Shown here: positions 48,682 through 57,887 of the stretch, one piece after another
Layout of the letters: the number at the start of each line of letters is the position of its first letter
Numbering within the stretch: position 1 is the stretch's first letter
Origin: Parabacteroides sp.
GTDB lineage: Bacteria > Bacteroidota > Bacteroidia > Bacteroidales > Tannerellaceae
Assembly: GCA_017481945.1 (NCBI GenBank)
Contig: JAFUOJ010000031.1
Coordinates: 45,186-109,185 of the forward strand
Direction of reading: 5' to 3'
DNA length: 64,000 bases
The notes under the pieces: model-generated
Seen by the model: the letters and a program-made list of their open reading frames with translations, nothing else
Database searches by the model: none
What the model was told of the DNA's origin: nothing
Translations under genes and position numbers: made by a program

Positions 48682-50101
48682 AAAACTCCTTCTCTATTAA
48701 TAACACATTTAATAAAGCTTTAGCAATCTCTTTACCTCCCCTAAAGCTTAAATGTGTATAATCTTTACTTGCCCATTCATTCTCAACAAAACGTACCATA
48801 CTATTTTCTCCCCCCATTGCCCCAAAGACATTCCAAAAGGTAATACCGGTACGGCGGGCTGTTCGACGTTGTGTATGTAACAAAGCCAAAACAGCAGGCA
48901 TTGTCTCAAACTCTCCATCAACTTGGCGGCTTCTATCAGATACCCCTAACATCAATACATCCGCATTCGGAAAGCAAACCTGTATATGACGTATGGCCTC
49001 CTCCATTCGTTTACCATACCATCCATATTGAAGAATGCTATCACTTACTACATTTAATCCATATTGCAAAACCACCAAATCATAGGGGCGTATTGCGTTC
49101 AGTTTCCTACAGCGAGCACTATCCAACCGGGTAAGAATCATTCCTGAGTTTCCTCGTAACGAATAATTATCGACAATTACTCCCGAATTATCCTCAAAAG
49201 CTACACCTAAAGCCCTAAAACCTATCGTATCTTTAAAAGAAAAAGTAGCTTCGGAAAACGTACCCGAACATTCATACGGCGCAATAGTAGAAGTTGGTTC
49301 TAACACTTTCTTAAGCGTATCTCCCCAACCATTACAGATCAAACTCATTTGAGTCTGTCTATTCTTTTCATATAAAAACTTTAAAGAAGAGACCGTATCA
49401 GACTCAGGATAGCGAGAGGTTGTCTTAATAGAGACAAACGGTTGTTCATTTTCCGGCTCAAAATACATTCCGGAAAGCGTATAAGCCTGTTCCTCGTCTG
49501 TCAACATAGAAAAAGTAGTCCATCCTTCCGCGTCCTGCTCGATAGTCGGACGATATTGTGCTGCGACCGAATGAATAGGAACAAAACCAACTCCCCGTCC
49601 CCCAAAACGTTTCTGCATTTCCGAACGAAAATCAGCAACCACAATATCTCCTTCAATAAAAGAATCACCTAAGAAAGCTATACGAACCGGACGATTCTCC
49701 TGCCCACAATTCTGAAGAGCCGTAAAGAAACGTTTCAATCCGATATGTCCTACAGAATAATCCTCAATACGAGTTCCCAATGAATCAGCTCCAGCTTCCG
49801 CATACATGACCCGATAAAGCGAATCACGCAAAGCCAAAGAAACAGAATCTATACCTGTTACTTTTAAAATAGAATCACGCATAACAAGAGAATCTATCTG
49901 TAACGAATCAGATTGCTCTAATTGCATACGAAGAGAATCTAACGAATGAGATTCCGGCTTCATTCGAAGCTCTGAAAGCAAATCAACTTTCTTTATTTTC
50001 CAACCAAACAGCTGGTCAGGTAAAAAATAGAATCCAAAGCAGATACCCCACGTTATAAAAAGCAGCAGCAAAAGCCTACACAAATTATCTTTTTTATTCA
50101 T
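48653..50101 (-). CDS. SGNH/GDSL-family protein, first gene of the O-acylation operon
   Basis: The 482-residue protein starts at ATG 50101, 23 bp after a TATCTTTG box; the longer frame to 50146 would run through that box. One N-terminal membrane helix (LLLLLFITWGICFGFYFL) anchors a coil-prone stretch rich in Asp-Ser-Leu (residues 40-95) and an SGNH domain with FLGDSFIEGDIV, LQYGLNVVS and DYTHLSFRGG. It resembles a paralogue of the next gene and probably acts with it and the MBOAT. Confidence 0.85.
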   Translation of the reverse strand: MNKKDNLCRLLLLLFITWGICFGFYFLPDQLFGWKIKKVDLLSELRMKPESHSLDSLRMQLEQSDSLQIDSLVMRDSILKVTGIDSVSLALRDSLYRVMYAEAGADSLGTRIEDYSVGHIGLKRFFTALQNCGQENRPVRIAFLGDSFIEGDIVVADFRSEMQKRFGGRGVGFVPIHSVAAQYRPTIEQDAEGWTTFSMLTDEEQAYTLSGMYFEPENEQPFVSIKTTSRYPESDTVSSLKFLYEKNRQTQMSLICNGWGDTLKKVLEPTSTIAPYECSGTFSEATFSFKDTIGFRALGVAFEDNSGVIVDNYSLRGNSGMILTRLDSARCRKLNAIRPYDLVVLQYGLNVVSDSILQYGWYGKRMEEAIRHIQVCFPNADVLMLGVSDRSRQVDGEFETMPAVLALLHTQRRTARRTGITFWNVFGAMGGENSMVRFVENEWASKDYTHLSFRGGKEIAKALLNVLLIEKEFYDEADKMGH

Positions 50102-50124
50102 CAATACCTTTTCTTTCGAGGTCG

Positions 50125-50132
50125 CAAAGATA
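50125..50132 (-). promoter_or_regulatory. -7 box of the SGNH-SGNH-MBOAT operon
   Basis: Minus-strand TATCTTTG, 23 bp upstream of the ATG at 50101. Confidence 0.6.
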
Positions 50133-50215
50133 ATGATAAATTTCATCGTACATTATAATTTCTCACCTATCCCCTACGTTTATGAAAGTAAGAACAATAT
50201 TAACACATAAAAAAT

Positions 50216-50776
50216 ATGGAAGCACCCAAAAACGAACACTGGAAAGTACTTAAAAGCGAATATCTTGCTCACAAACCTTGGTTCACGGTCCGTTGTGAAG
50301 AGGTTAAACTTCCCAATGGGAATATTATTCCTGAATATTACATTTTTGAATATCCCGAATGGATTAATGTAATAGCCATCACCAAAGAACAAAAATTTGT
50401 ATTCATCAGCCAATATCGACATGGTTTAGGAGTTTCAGCCTATGAACTTTGTGCCGGAGTTTGTGAAAAGGAAGATGAATCTCCTCTCGTTTCAGCGCAA
50501 CGAGAATTATGGGAAGAGACCAGTTATGGAAATGGCAAATGGAGTAAGCTAATGGAAATCGGAGTAAATCCGAGTACACACACAAACCTTACACACTGCT
50601 TTTTAGCCACCGATGTAGAACCCATTTCCACTCAACATTTAGAAGCGACAGAAGACCTAACCGTCCACCTATTGACTCTTGAAGAAGTAAAGGAACTGCT
50701 TCTGAACGATCAAATCAAACAAGCGCTCCATACAGCACCCCTTTGGAAGTATTTAGCAATAAATCATCTGATATAA
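50216..50776 (+). CDS. NUDIX hydrolase
   Basis: The 186-residue cytoplasmic protein resembles ADP-ribose pyrophosphatases. Its Nudix box is GVCEKEDESPLVSAQRELWEETSY: the core RELxEE is intact, but there is one extra residue before the first Glu and Ser replaces the usual Gly of the final G-hydrophobic pair. These departures may alter substrate preference. It is transcribed alone and converges on the serpin gene. Confidence 0.88.
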   Translation: MEAPKNEHWKVLKSEYLAHKPWFTVRCEEVKLPNGNIIPEYYIFEYPEWINVIAITKEQKFVFISQYRHGLGVSAYELCAGVCEKEDESPLVSAQRELWEETSYGNGKWSKLMEIGVNPSTHTNLTHCFLATDVEPISTQHLEATEDLTVHLLTLEEVKELLLNDQIKQALHTAPLWKYLAINHLI

Positions 50777-50831
50777 AACATTAAAAAGGCTATCATTTTT
50801 TGATGAATGATAGCCTTTTTAATGTTTTATA
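50772..50831. terminator. Bidirectional terminator between NUDIX and serpin genes
   Basis: A perfect inverted repeat of about 26 bp (core AAAAAGGCTATCATT and its complement) with an 8-nt loop. It overlaps the NUDIX stop codon and ends one base before the serpin stop. Confidence 0.85.
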
Positions 50832-52073
50832 CTATAGAGCAGGATTTCCAACCTTACCTGCAAATAAAATTGTCCCTGTCGTTGTTTCTGATATCATAAA
50901 AGCAAATGGACGATTAAATACGACCTGTAATGGTTCGTTTGGATCAGCAGCCGAATCCATACCAGCCCCTGTCACAGTTGTTACAACTGTCCCTACTTCA
51001 TCCACTTCTATTATTGAACGTTGTTTTAACCATGATAAAAATAATGAGGCATCACTCATTTTCGAAAAATCAGCATTAGATGTAAATGCAGATTTAATAC
51101 CCAACTCTTCTAATACTTCTTTTAAATTTTTATCTTCAAAATCAACTCGAAAACGAGGTAATGACAAATCTACACTATACAACTGGCTTTCCTGAATCCA
51201 TTGATTCCACTTTTCTACAGATAAACCTGCCAAAAAATCATTTATACCTATCTCTTTATCTGTCGGCATAAATACTTGCATGGCAAATGCTCCATTTCCA
51301 TAAGGCAATGATACAAGAGTCACCTCTTCATTTGAAACACATTGAAAATCTTCATGCTGACACATCATCGAAGCTTTTACAACGCTTTTATCTTCCAATA
51401 CAAATAGTTGATCTCTCGTTTCGGAGGTTTCAAAAGGATATTTCCATTTCCCTTTAAAATAAAGAGTATTCAATAACAACGCTTTTAAACCCGAAATTTC
51501 ATCCGGCTCTACAAACTTTGAGATAACACCTTTCGTTTGTTCCTCACACCACGCATTAATTTCATCTGCTGTTGAACTATTAAATGGCTGATTATCCTTT
51601 AATACTGCGTTATAATAGGTCTGATTAACTTTTTTAAACTCTGATAAAAAATTAAGACCATGACCTAACCATAAACTATTCGTATTTATAAAAGTAGTCG
51701 TATTGTCAATATCTGATAAAGCAACCCGCATTGTTTGCATATATTGATTTATCGATTGATTGGAATAACCAGAAAAACCCAAAGTATTTTGAATCTGATC
51801 ATACGTTTCACCGGACGCTCCATTCAAAGCCATGCCCATTACATAAGAAACTCCTAATGGGGATACTATATAATTCGTCTGATCCTTTCTCTCTTTAGAA
51901 AACTCTTGAAAGAAATCGAACGAAAAATCTTGTACTTGTGCATTAACTTGCACTTCGCTTTCACTTAAATCTATCTTCTCTAACTTCTTTGCAACATTCG
52001 GATCATCGGAATCTTCCGAACAGCAAAAAAATACAGAAGCTAACAACAATAAATAAATTATTTGAGTCTTCAT
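50832..52073 (-). CDS. Serpin-family protease inhibitor lipoprotein
   Basis: The 413-residue protein has a lipoprotein-type signal (LLLLASVFFCCSEDSDDP) with acidic residues after Cys, which in Bacteroidetes directs lipoproteins to the cell surface. The serpin fold is clear: NYIVSPLGVSYVMGMALNGA, AWCEEQTKGVISKFV, LLLNTLYFKGKW and FNRPFAFMISE. The reactive loop reads VDEVGTVVTTVTGAGMDSAAD. It keeps the hinge Gly-Thr, but VTTV replaces the Ala-rich P12-P9 segment. Its start overlaps the C10 protease stop by 4 bp, so the pair is co-made. Confidence 0.93.
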   Translation of the reverse strand: MKTQIIYLLLLASVFFCCSEDSDDPNVAKKLEKIDLSESEVQVNAQVQDFSFDFFQEFSKERKDQTNYIVSPLGVSYVMGMALNGASGETYDQIQNTLGFSGYSNQSINQYMQTMRVALSDIDNTTTFINTNSLWLGHGLNFLSEFKKVNQTYYNAVLKDNQPFNSSTADEINAWCEEQTKGVISKFVEPDEISGLKALLLNTLYFKGKWKYPFETSETRDQLFVLEDKSVVKASMMCQHEDFQCVSNEEVTLVSLPYGNGAFAMQVFMPTDKEIGINDFLAGLSVEKWNQWIQESQLYSVDLSLPRFRVDFEDKNLKEVLEELGIKSAFTSNADFSKMSDASLFLSWLKQRSIIEVDEVGTVVTTVTGAGMDSAADPNEPLQVVFNRPFAFMISETTTGTILFAGKVGNPAL

Positions 52074-53452
52074 TTGTGTACGTTTTTAATGATTTTTTGA
52101 GATTGATTATAATAATAAGAACTAGAAGTTGATACACCATCACTAATCACAGGTGTAGTGACATTAAACAGGCCCGTTTCAAAATAGCCATTACCTTGAC
52201 AATTTGACCATCCCCATCGACAATGCACTAAATTCTGGGTATAGTCAGATTCACCAATACATTGTGTTCCAACAATACTATTATCCGAACGGTTATAAAT
52301 TGTAGCCACCTCATGCCTAAAACGCTTTCTTGAAAAAATACCATCTATTACCCAAGCATGACCTCCTTCCGAACTATCTTCTCCTCGAGTATAAACAATT
52401 TGGCCATTTCGCACATCCGTATATATATCACTCCAATTATAAGATGTTTCTCCATCAGTTTGATAACCAAATATATTTTCAAGAGTATTTTCTGCTTTTG
52501 AAATTGTTGATCCACTACCATTACATCCATAATCGGTATCAACAGCATCTGCAACTCCTCTTACAAAAGTAGAAGATGTATATTTTGTCATTGAACTCCA
52601 ATCAACTGTATAAGAGACTCCCTTTGCTGTAAAACTTGTTGGATATTGATTATAAGCTAATATATGAGCAACAGCAACAGCTACACATCCTACTAAACAA
52701 TGGTCACATCCATCTTTACCATCTATACTATTATAAAAAGGATATCCTTGATGCCAATCTATACCATTATATAATGGACCATATTGAGTAACAGTCGTCC
52801 AATCTCCCTCATAATAATAGAACGTTTCCAATATTTTATTATTAGAATCTTCCAAATCTTCTAATTCTTTATCCAAAGCTAAAGAATCATACTGACAATC
52901 TCCAAACGCTTTCGTTTGAATTAAGAAAGAAGACAAATGCTGATTTAAACTATCCATCCGTTGATTATACTCATCCATTTTTTGGCTTACATATCCAGGT
53001 ATAATATCCAGCACATAAGCCAAACCATCATGAATGTCTCCTGGTACAATGTTTCCATTATCAGAATACCCTAACACTGTCGGAACACGAGTATCCCGAG
53101 ATAGAATAGAAAAACCATTATTAGCCTCATAATTCACCACATAAATACAATCAATTGTTTCTTCGGTACTTTTCGTTTGAGGTGCATTCTGAATAAAATG
53201 ACTCAATGGCAAAACTTCTTTAATCGTTTTTTCCACATTTTTAGTTTGAACATTACCGAATACATTCGGTAGCGAGAGGGCTATTGATTTAATCGAATCA
53301 ATAGATAGCACATGCGACAAAAGGGTCGCTTCAATACTCACCTTTTCGGAACTCGTTTCAAGGGTTTGTTCTACATCGTTCTGTGAACAAGAAATCATTG
53401 ATAACATCACTATTCCGAAAAAAGACAGGGATAATAACTTTTTTCGTTCCAT
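52070..53452 (-). CDS. C10-family (streptopain-like) cysteine protease lipoprotein
   Basis: The 460-residue protein has a lipobox (IVMLSMISCSQNDVEQ), an inhibitory propeptide of about 190 residues (SIDSIKSIALSLPNVFG, YVVNYEANNGFSILSRDTRVPTVLGYSDNG) and a catalytic domain with Cys in HCLVGCVAVAVAHILAYNQYP, His in GGHAWVIDGIF and the CRWGWSNCQGNGYF motif. C10 proteases of Bacteroides degrade host proteins and are usually made with an inhibitor. Here the inhibitor is the overlapping serpin downstream. A strong promoter precedes it. Confidence 0.93.
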   Translation of the reverse strand: MERKKLLSLSFFGIVMLSMISCSQNDVEQTLETSSEKVSIEATLLSHVLSIDSIKSIALSLPNVFGNVQTKNVEKTIKEVLPLSHFIQNAPQTKSTEETIDCIYVVNYEANNGFSILSRDTRVPTVLGYSDNGNIVPGDIHDGLAYVLDIIPGYVSQKMDEYNQRMDSLNQHLSSFLIQTKAFGDCQYDSLALDKELEDLEDSNNKILETFYYYEGDWTTVTQYGPLYNGIDWHQGYPFYNSIDGKDGCDHCLVGCVAVAVAHILAYNQYPTSFTAKGVSYTVDWSSMTKYTSSTFVRGVADAVDTDYGCNGSGSTISKAENTLENIFGYQTDGETSYNWSDIYTDVRNGQIVYTRGEDSSEGGHAWVIDGIFSRKRFRHEVATIYNRSDNSIVGTQCIGESDYTQNLVHCRWGWSNCQGNGYFETGLFNVTTPVISDGVSTSSSYYYNQSQKIIKNVHK

Positions 53453-53479
53453 ACTAAATTTTTTAAATGGTTAGTTTCG

Positions 53480-53510
53480 CAAAAATACCAATTTATTAAT
53501 ATAAAACAAA
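53480..53510 (-). promoter_or_regulatory. Promoter of the C10 protease-serpin operon
   Basis: Minus-strand TTTG (53510-53507), a 19-bp spacer and TATTTTTG (53487-53480), 27 bp upstream of the protease ATG. Confidence 0.75.
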
Positions 53511-53548
53511 CTTTTATTTACAAATCATCACCGATAAAACTGCTTTTC

Positions 53549-53769
53549 TTTCGTTCTTTTCAGAAACCCCGCCGGCGCTGCCGGCGACCTTTCAGACAGT
53601 CCGGAAACCTCCGCGGCAGCGCCGCCAGGCTTTCAGGAGCTCCAGAAAGGTCCACAGCGCCGCCGTCAGGCTTTCAGACGTTCCTGAAACCGCGACAGCG
53701 CTGCCGCCAAGCTTTCAGACGCACCGGAAACCTTCCCAGCGCCGCCGGCGGACTTTCAGGGGGAAGTTT
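53549..53769. repeat. 41-bp-period GC-rich array (TTTCAG...GAAA palindromes)
   Basis: TTTC starts at 53549, 53590, 53631, 53672, 53713 and 53754 and GAAA at 53563, 53604, 53645, 53686 and 53727, all exactly 41 bp apart. Each unit thus has TTTC-N10-GAAA, for example TTTCAGACGTTCCTGAAA at 53672. Between them are GC-rich, partly palindromic blocks such as GCCGGCGCTGCCGGC. The array sits between the divergent promoters of the C10 protease and the amidase, in otherwise AT-rich DNA. Confidence 0.92.
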
Positions 53770-53795
53770 CATTTTATTATCTCAGAAAAATATCC

Positions 53796-53803
53796 TACTT
53801 TTG
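53796..53803 (+). promoter_or_regulatory. -7 box of the amidase gene
   Basis: TACTTTTG, 24 bp before the ATG at 53828, supporting that start over an in-frame codon at 53801. Confidence 0.6.
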
Positions 53804-53827
53804 CCCCTCATAGCAAAGAAGTTATCC

Positions 53828-54844
53828 ATGAAGATCAAAATAAACATTTTACTCACTCTACTTTTTACATTTTTCTGCCTTGGGACATTACAAGCCCAAG
53901 AGAAAGCATTTCCTAAAAAAGGAGAAGGAGTTGAAGTATTCCTAAAGCGACATAATCGCGTAGGTAGTTCTTATCAAAAGAAATTCATTGAGCTAAATAA
54001 AAAGAAGTTAGGTAAGGGGAATACACTCCGTATGGGTGTCAAATACACGCTTCCTCCGCTACAAGGGAAAGAAGCAGCCGTAGCCTCTTCCAAGAAACGT
54101 CCCAACTACGAACCGTTGTTCGGAAAAGAATTGGCCGCCTATAAGGTAAACTCTTCAGAACTGAAAGGGGCTTGTTTTTACTTAGTTTGTGGACATGGGG
54201 GTCCGGACCCCGGTGCAATTGGGAAAATAGGATCAACCAAGCTACACGAAGATGAATATGCCTACGATATTGTTCTGCGTTTAGCCAGAAACTTGATGAT
54301 GAAAGGGGCCAAAGTACACATCATCATCCAAGACGCCCAAGACGGGATTCGCAATGAGAAGTATCTCAAGAACAGCAAACGAGAAACCTGTATGGGCAAG
54401 CCGATCCCATTCAATCAAGTCCGCAGACTTCAACAACGCTGTAACCAGATAAATTCATTGTTCAAACAAGATCGGTACGCTTATAAACGGGCCATCTTCG
54501 TACACATAGACAGCCGTAACAAAGGACACCGAACAGATGTCTTTTTCTATCATCAAGAGAAGAACTCTGAAAGTAAACATTTAGCAAAAACAATGAAGTC
54601 TACTTTCGCCCAAAAATATAAGAAATACCAACCGGGACGTGGATTTTCCGGTACCGTAGACGGGCGTAATTTATATGTCTTAAGACACACGACACCGGCT
54701 TCCCTTTTTGTCGAATTGGGAAACATACAGAACAGTTCTGACCAACAACGTTTGATTTTAAATAACAACCGACAGGCGTTGGCAAACTGGCTTTGTGACG
54801 GGTTCATCACCGATTACAATCGGTACAAGAAAAAAACAAGATAA
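53828..54844 (+). CDS. N-acetylmuramoyl-L-alanine amidase (Amidase_3) with LysM-like domain
   Basis: The enzyme cuts the amide bond between muramic acid and the stem peptide. The 338-residue secreted protein has a signal peptide ending LQAQ, a LysM-like peptidoglycan-binding segment (VEVFLKRHNRVGSSYQKKF to VKYTLPP), and a zinc amidase domain with ligands in HGGPDPGAIG, EDEYAYDI and FVHIDSR and the catalytic Glu in LFVELGN. It is a monocistronic cell-wall hydrolase, probably for division or turnover. Confidence 0.9.
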   Translation: MKIKINILLTLLFTFFCLGTLQAQEKAFPKKGEGVEVFLKRHNRVGSSYQKKFIELNKKKLGKGNTLRMGVKYTLPPLQGKEAAVASSKKRPNYEPLFGKELAAYKVNSSELKGACFYLVCGHGGPDPGAIGKIGSTKLHEDEYAYDIVLRLARNLMMKGAKVHIIIQDAQDGIRNEKYLKNSKRETCMGKPIPFNQVRRLQQRCNQINSLFKQDRYAYKRAIFVHIDSRNKGHRTDVFFYHQEKNSESKHLAKTMKSTFAQKYKKYQPGRGFSGTVDGRNLYVLRHTTPASLFVELGNIQNSSDQQRLILNNNRQALANWLCDGFITDYNRYKKKTR

Positions 54845-54911
54845 AAGCACTCTTTTCAATACGAAAAGAACTACATTTGTCTGCATATAAAGAATAAACA
54901 AATACCAATAT

Positions 54912-56444
54912 ATGAAATTCAACAGACGTGATTTTATTAAAACAGGAGGTATGGCAATGCTTGGTTCATTAGCAGTTCCCTCTTTTTTGGGAGGTTGCAC
55001 CGGTAATAGTGCAGATAAAGCAGCCGGTATCTCATTTGCACTTAACCATTTCGGGGTAAGTGAAAACGATATGAAGAAGGTGCTGACAACAGCACTTGAA
55101 AAGGGGGGCGACTATGCAGACCTCTATTTCGAACATACGTACCGTAATAACATTGGACTACAGGATGGCGCAGTAAACCGTGCCTCTTCCAACATTGATT
55201 TTGGTATGGGTGTGCGCGTATTGGCAGGTGATCAAACCGGTTATGCGTATGTAGAAAACGTTACATTAGAAGAGATGTTAAAAGCAGCTCGCACTGCAGC
55301 CCGTATTGCTAACAGCTCAGCTAATACAACGCCGATAAACATAACAGAAGTTCCGGTTGTAAACAATTACTACGGAGTACAAACACCTTGGGATGAATTA
55401 GTTGTCAATGCAAAGACTCCTTATCTACAAAAACTGAACGATCAAATCTTTGCTCTTGACAAACGGGTTCACAAAGTAATAGCCTCTTTAGGAGACACTA
55501 CTTCTCACATCTTGTTCTGTAACTCAGAAGGACAAATGTACTACGATTACCGCCCGATGGTAACGCTGGGCGCAGTTTGTATCATGGAAGATAATGGAAA
55601 GATCGAAAATTCACACGCAGCTCGTGCCTTCCGCATGGGAGCAGAATTCCTAACAGACGAGGTTATAAATGAACTGGCAAAAGAGGCTGTAGAAAAGACC
55701 TCTATCCTATTCCAGGCAATCAAACCTAAAGGGGGCGAAATGCCGGTCGTAATGGGTGCCGGTGGTTCTGGAATCTTGTTGCATGAAGCAATCGGTCACG
55801 CTTTTGAAGCGGATTTCAACCGCAAGAATACCTCTATCTTCTCTGATTTATTGAACAAAAAGGTTTGTAACGAGCATATCAACGTGGTAGACGATGGTAC
55901 AATCCCATTCAACCGAGGTTCAGTTAATATCGATGATGAAGGTATTGCCGGACAAAAGACCTACATCGTGAAAGAGGGCGTATTGACAAGTTACCTACAC
56001 GACCGTATCAGCGCAAAGCACTACGGTATTCCTTCAACAGGTAACGGTCGCCGTGAATCTTTCCGCCACATGCCTATCCCACGTATGCGTGCTACCTATA
56101 TGGAAGCTGGAAACGTAACGGAAGAGGAGATGATTTCTACGGTAAAGAAGGGTATCTATGCGGCTAACTTTACCAACGGACAGGTTCAGATTGGTGCAGG
56201 CGACTTCACTTTCTTCGTGAAAGATGGGTATCTAATCGAAAACGGTAAATTGACACAGCCGATCAAAGACATCAACATCATCGGTAACGGTCCGCGTGCA
56301 TTGGCAGACATCACGATGGTGGGTAACAACTATAAGATGGACAACGGTACATGGACTTGCGGTAAAGATGGACAGTCCTGCCCGGTAACTTGCGGTATGC
56401 CGTCAGCCTTAGTTAGCAAACTTACTGTCGGAGGAGAAAGCTAA
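54912..56444 (+). CDS. tldD: TldD/PmbA-family metalloprotease, TldD subunit
   Basis: The 510-residue protein begins RRDFIKTGGMAMLGSLAVPSFLGGC: a twin-arginine signal with a lipobox-like Cys, so it is probably exported, unlike cytoplasmic E. coli TldD. The metal-binding HEAIGHAFEAD (HExxxH type) is intact, followed by VVDDGTIPFNRGSVNIDDEG. TldD and TldE act as a heterodimeric peptidase on unfolded peptides. The partner gene follows after 36 bp. Confidence 0.93.
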   Translation: MKFNRRDFIKTGGMAMLGSLAVPSFLGGCTGNSADKAAGISFALNHFGVSENDMKKVLTTALEKGGDYADLYFEHTYRNNIGLQDGAVNRASSNIDFGMGVRVLAGDQTGYAYVENVTLEEMLKAARTAARIANSSANTTPINITEVPVVNNYYGVQTPWDELVVNAKTPYLQKLNDQIFALDKRVHKVIASLGDTTSHILFCNSEGQMYYDYRPMVTLGAVCIMEDNGKIENSHAARAFRMGAEFLTDEVINELAKEAVEKTSILFQAIKPKGGEMPVVMGAGGSGILLHEAIGHAFEADFNRKNTSIFSDLLNKKVCNEHINVVDDGTIPFNRGSVNIDDEGIAGQKTYIVKEGVLTSYLHDRISAKHYGIPSTGNGRRESFRHMPIPRMRATYMEAGNVTEEEMISTVKKGIYAANFTNGQVQIGAGDFTFFVKDGYLIENGKLTQPIKDINIIGNGPRALADITMVGNNYKMDNGTWTCGKDGQSCPVTCGMPSALVSKLTVGGES

Positions 56445-56480
56445 AAGAGTTTCATTCATTAATTAGAAATCAGAAATCAA

Positions 56481-57800
56481 ATGATCACAAACGAAAATAA
56501 GAAACTGGCTCAATGGGCGATGGGATTTGCCCTCAAGAACGGTTGCCAGGCCTCACGCGTCAGCCTTTACAACGGCTCAAGCAGCTCTTTTGAAATACGT
56601 GATATGAAAATGGATCGTTTGCAACAAGCGTCAGAAAACAGTTTGGTTATCCAGCTGTATGTAGACGGTCGTTTCGGTTCTTTCTCTACCAATCGTTTAG
56701 ATAAAAAAGAGTTGGAAAATTTCATCCGTAACGGGATTGACTCTACTCGTTTCTTGGCAGAAGACAAAGCCCGCACACTTCCGGACGCTTCTCTTTACTA
56801 CAAAGGAGGCGGTGCTGACTTACAACTGATAGATCCGAAGTTCGACAGCATTCAGCCGGACGATAAGGTGGCATTGGCGATGAATGTATGTAACGAAATG
56901 ATGGGAAAAGACAGCCGTATCATCTCAGCCAACTCTTCCTATAGTGACGAGAAGTACTTCAAATATATGATTTCCAGCAATGGCTTTGAGGGAGAAACTG
57001 CCAGCTCCTATTTTAGCTTGGTAGCCAGTGTAAGCATTAAAGGGGAAGGTGACGCACGCCCTGAGTCTTACTGGTACGATTCTTCACTATATTACGATAC
57101 ATTGATTAAAGAGGGATTAGGTACAAAAGCCTTGGAACGTGTATTGCGTAAGTTAGGACAGAAGAAAGTAGCTTCCGGAAAATATCAGGCTGTTATAGAC
57201 AACATGAACTCTGCACGCGTACTCTCTCCGATTATCGAAGCTATGTATGGCTCTTCTATCCAGCAGAAAAACTCTTTCTTATTGGATAAATTAGACCAGA
57301 AAGTACTGGGTAGTAACGTAACGCTTATTGATGAACCGCACTTGGTAAAGGCTTCAGGTGCTCGCTACTTCGACAACGAAGGAGTGGCCACAAAGCGTAT
57401 GCCGGTATTTGAGAACGGGGTTTTGAAGACTTATTATATCGACACCTACTCAGCTAATAAGATGGGAACTAAGCAGACAATCTCTTCGCCTTCTATCTTG
57501 ACTATGCAGATGGGGAACAAGGATACTGACGCATTGATTGCTTCTGTCAATAAAGGAATCTTCATCACTGGCTTCAATGGCGGTAACTGTAACAGTACAA
57601 CCGGAGACTTCTCTTATGGTGTGGAAGGTTTTTTGATTGAAAAGGGGAAATTGACTCAGCCTATCTCTGAAATGAATGTGACAGGAAACATGGTTTCTCT
57701 TTGGAACAACCTGGTTGAAGTTGGTAATGACCCACGCAAATCATCCAGCTGGCGAATCCCGGGATTACTATTTGACAACGTAGACTTCAGCGGTCTATAA
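56481..57800 (+). CDS. tldE: TldE/PmbA-family metalloprotease partner
   Basis: The 439-residue protein is a PmbA/TldE homologue: QLYVDGRFGSFSTNRLDK, ASGARYFDNEGVATKRMPVFENGVL and TGFNGGNCNSTTGDFSYGVEGFLIEKG are shared with the family, and the HExxxH motif is absent as expected for the non-catalytic subunit. There is no signal peptide, in contrast to its exported-looking TldD partner, which is odd for a heterodimer. It ends at a strong terminator. Confidence 0.92.
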   Translation: MITNENKKLAQWAMGFALKNGCQASRVSLYNGSSSSFEIRDMKMDRLQQASENSLVIQLYVDGRFGSFSTNRLDKKELENFIRNGIDSTRFLAEDKARTLPDASLYYKGGGADLQLIDPKFDSIQPDDKVALAMNVCNEMMGKDSRIISANSSYSDEKYFKYMISSNGFEGETASSYFSLVASVSIKGEGDARPESYWYDSSLYYDTLIKEGLGTKALERVLRKLGQKKVASGKYQAVIDNMNSARVLSPIIEAMYGSSIQQKNSFLLDKLDQKVLGSNVTLIDEPHLVKASGARYFDNEGVATKRMPVFENGVLKTYYIDTYSANKMGTKQTISSPSILTMQMGNKDTDALIASVNKGIFITGFNGGNCNSTTGDFSYGVEGFLIEKGKLTQPISEMNVTGNMVSLWNNLVEVGNDPRKSSSWRIPGLLFDNVDFSGL

Positions 57801-57818
57801 ACCGTTTACAACTATAAG

Positions 57819-57872
57819 AAAGGCCTTTGACGGAGAGATATACAGTCACTTCTCCCGATCAAAGGCCTTTTT
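57819..57872. terminator. Terminator between tldE and the hemolysin III gene
   Basis: AAAGGCCTTTGA pairs with TCAAAGGCCTTT outside an inner GGAGA/TCTCC stem, with a following T-run on the plus strand. Confidence 0.8.
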
Positions 57873-57887
57873 TATATCCTTTACCTC

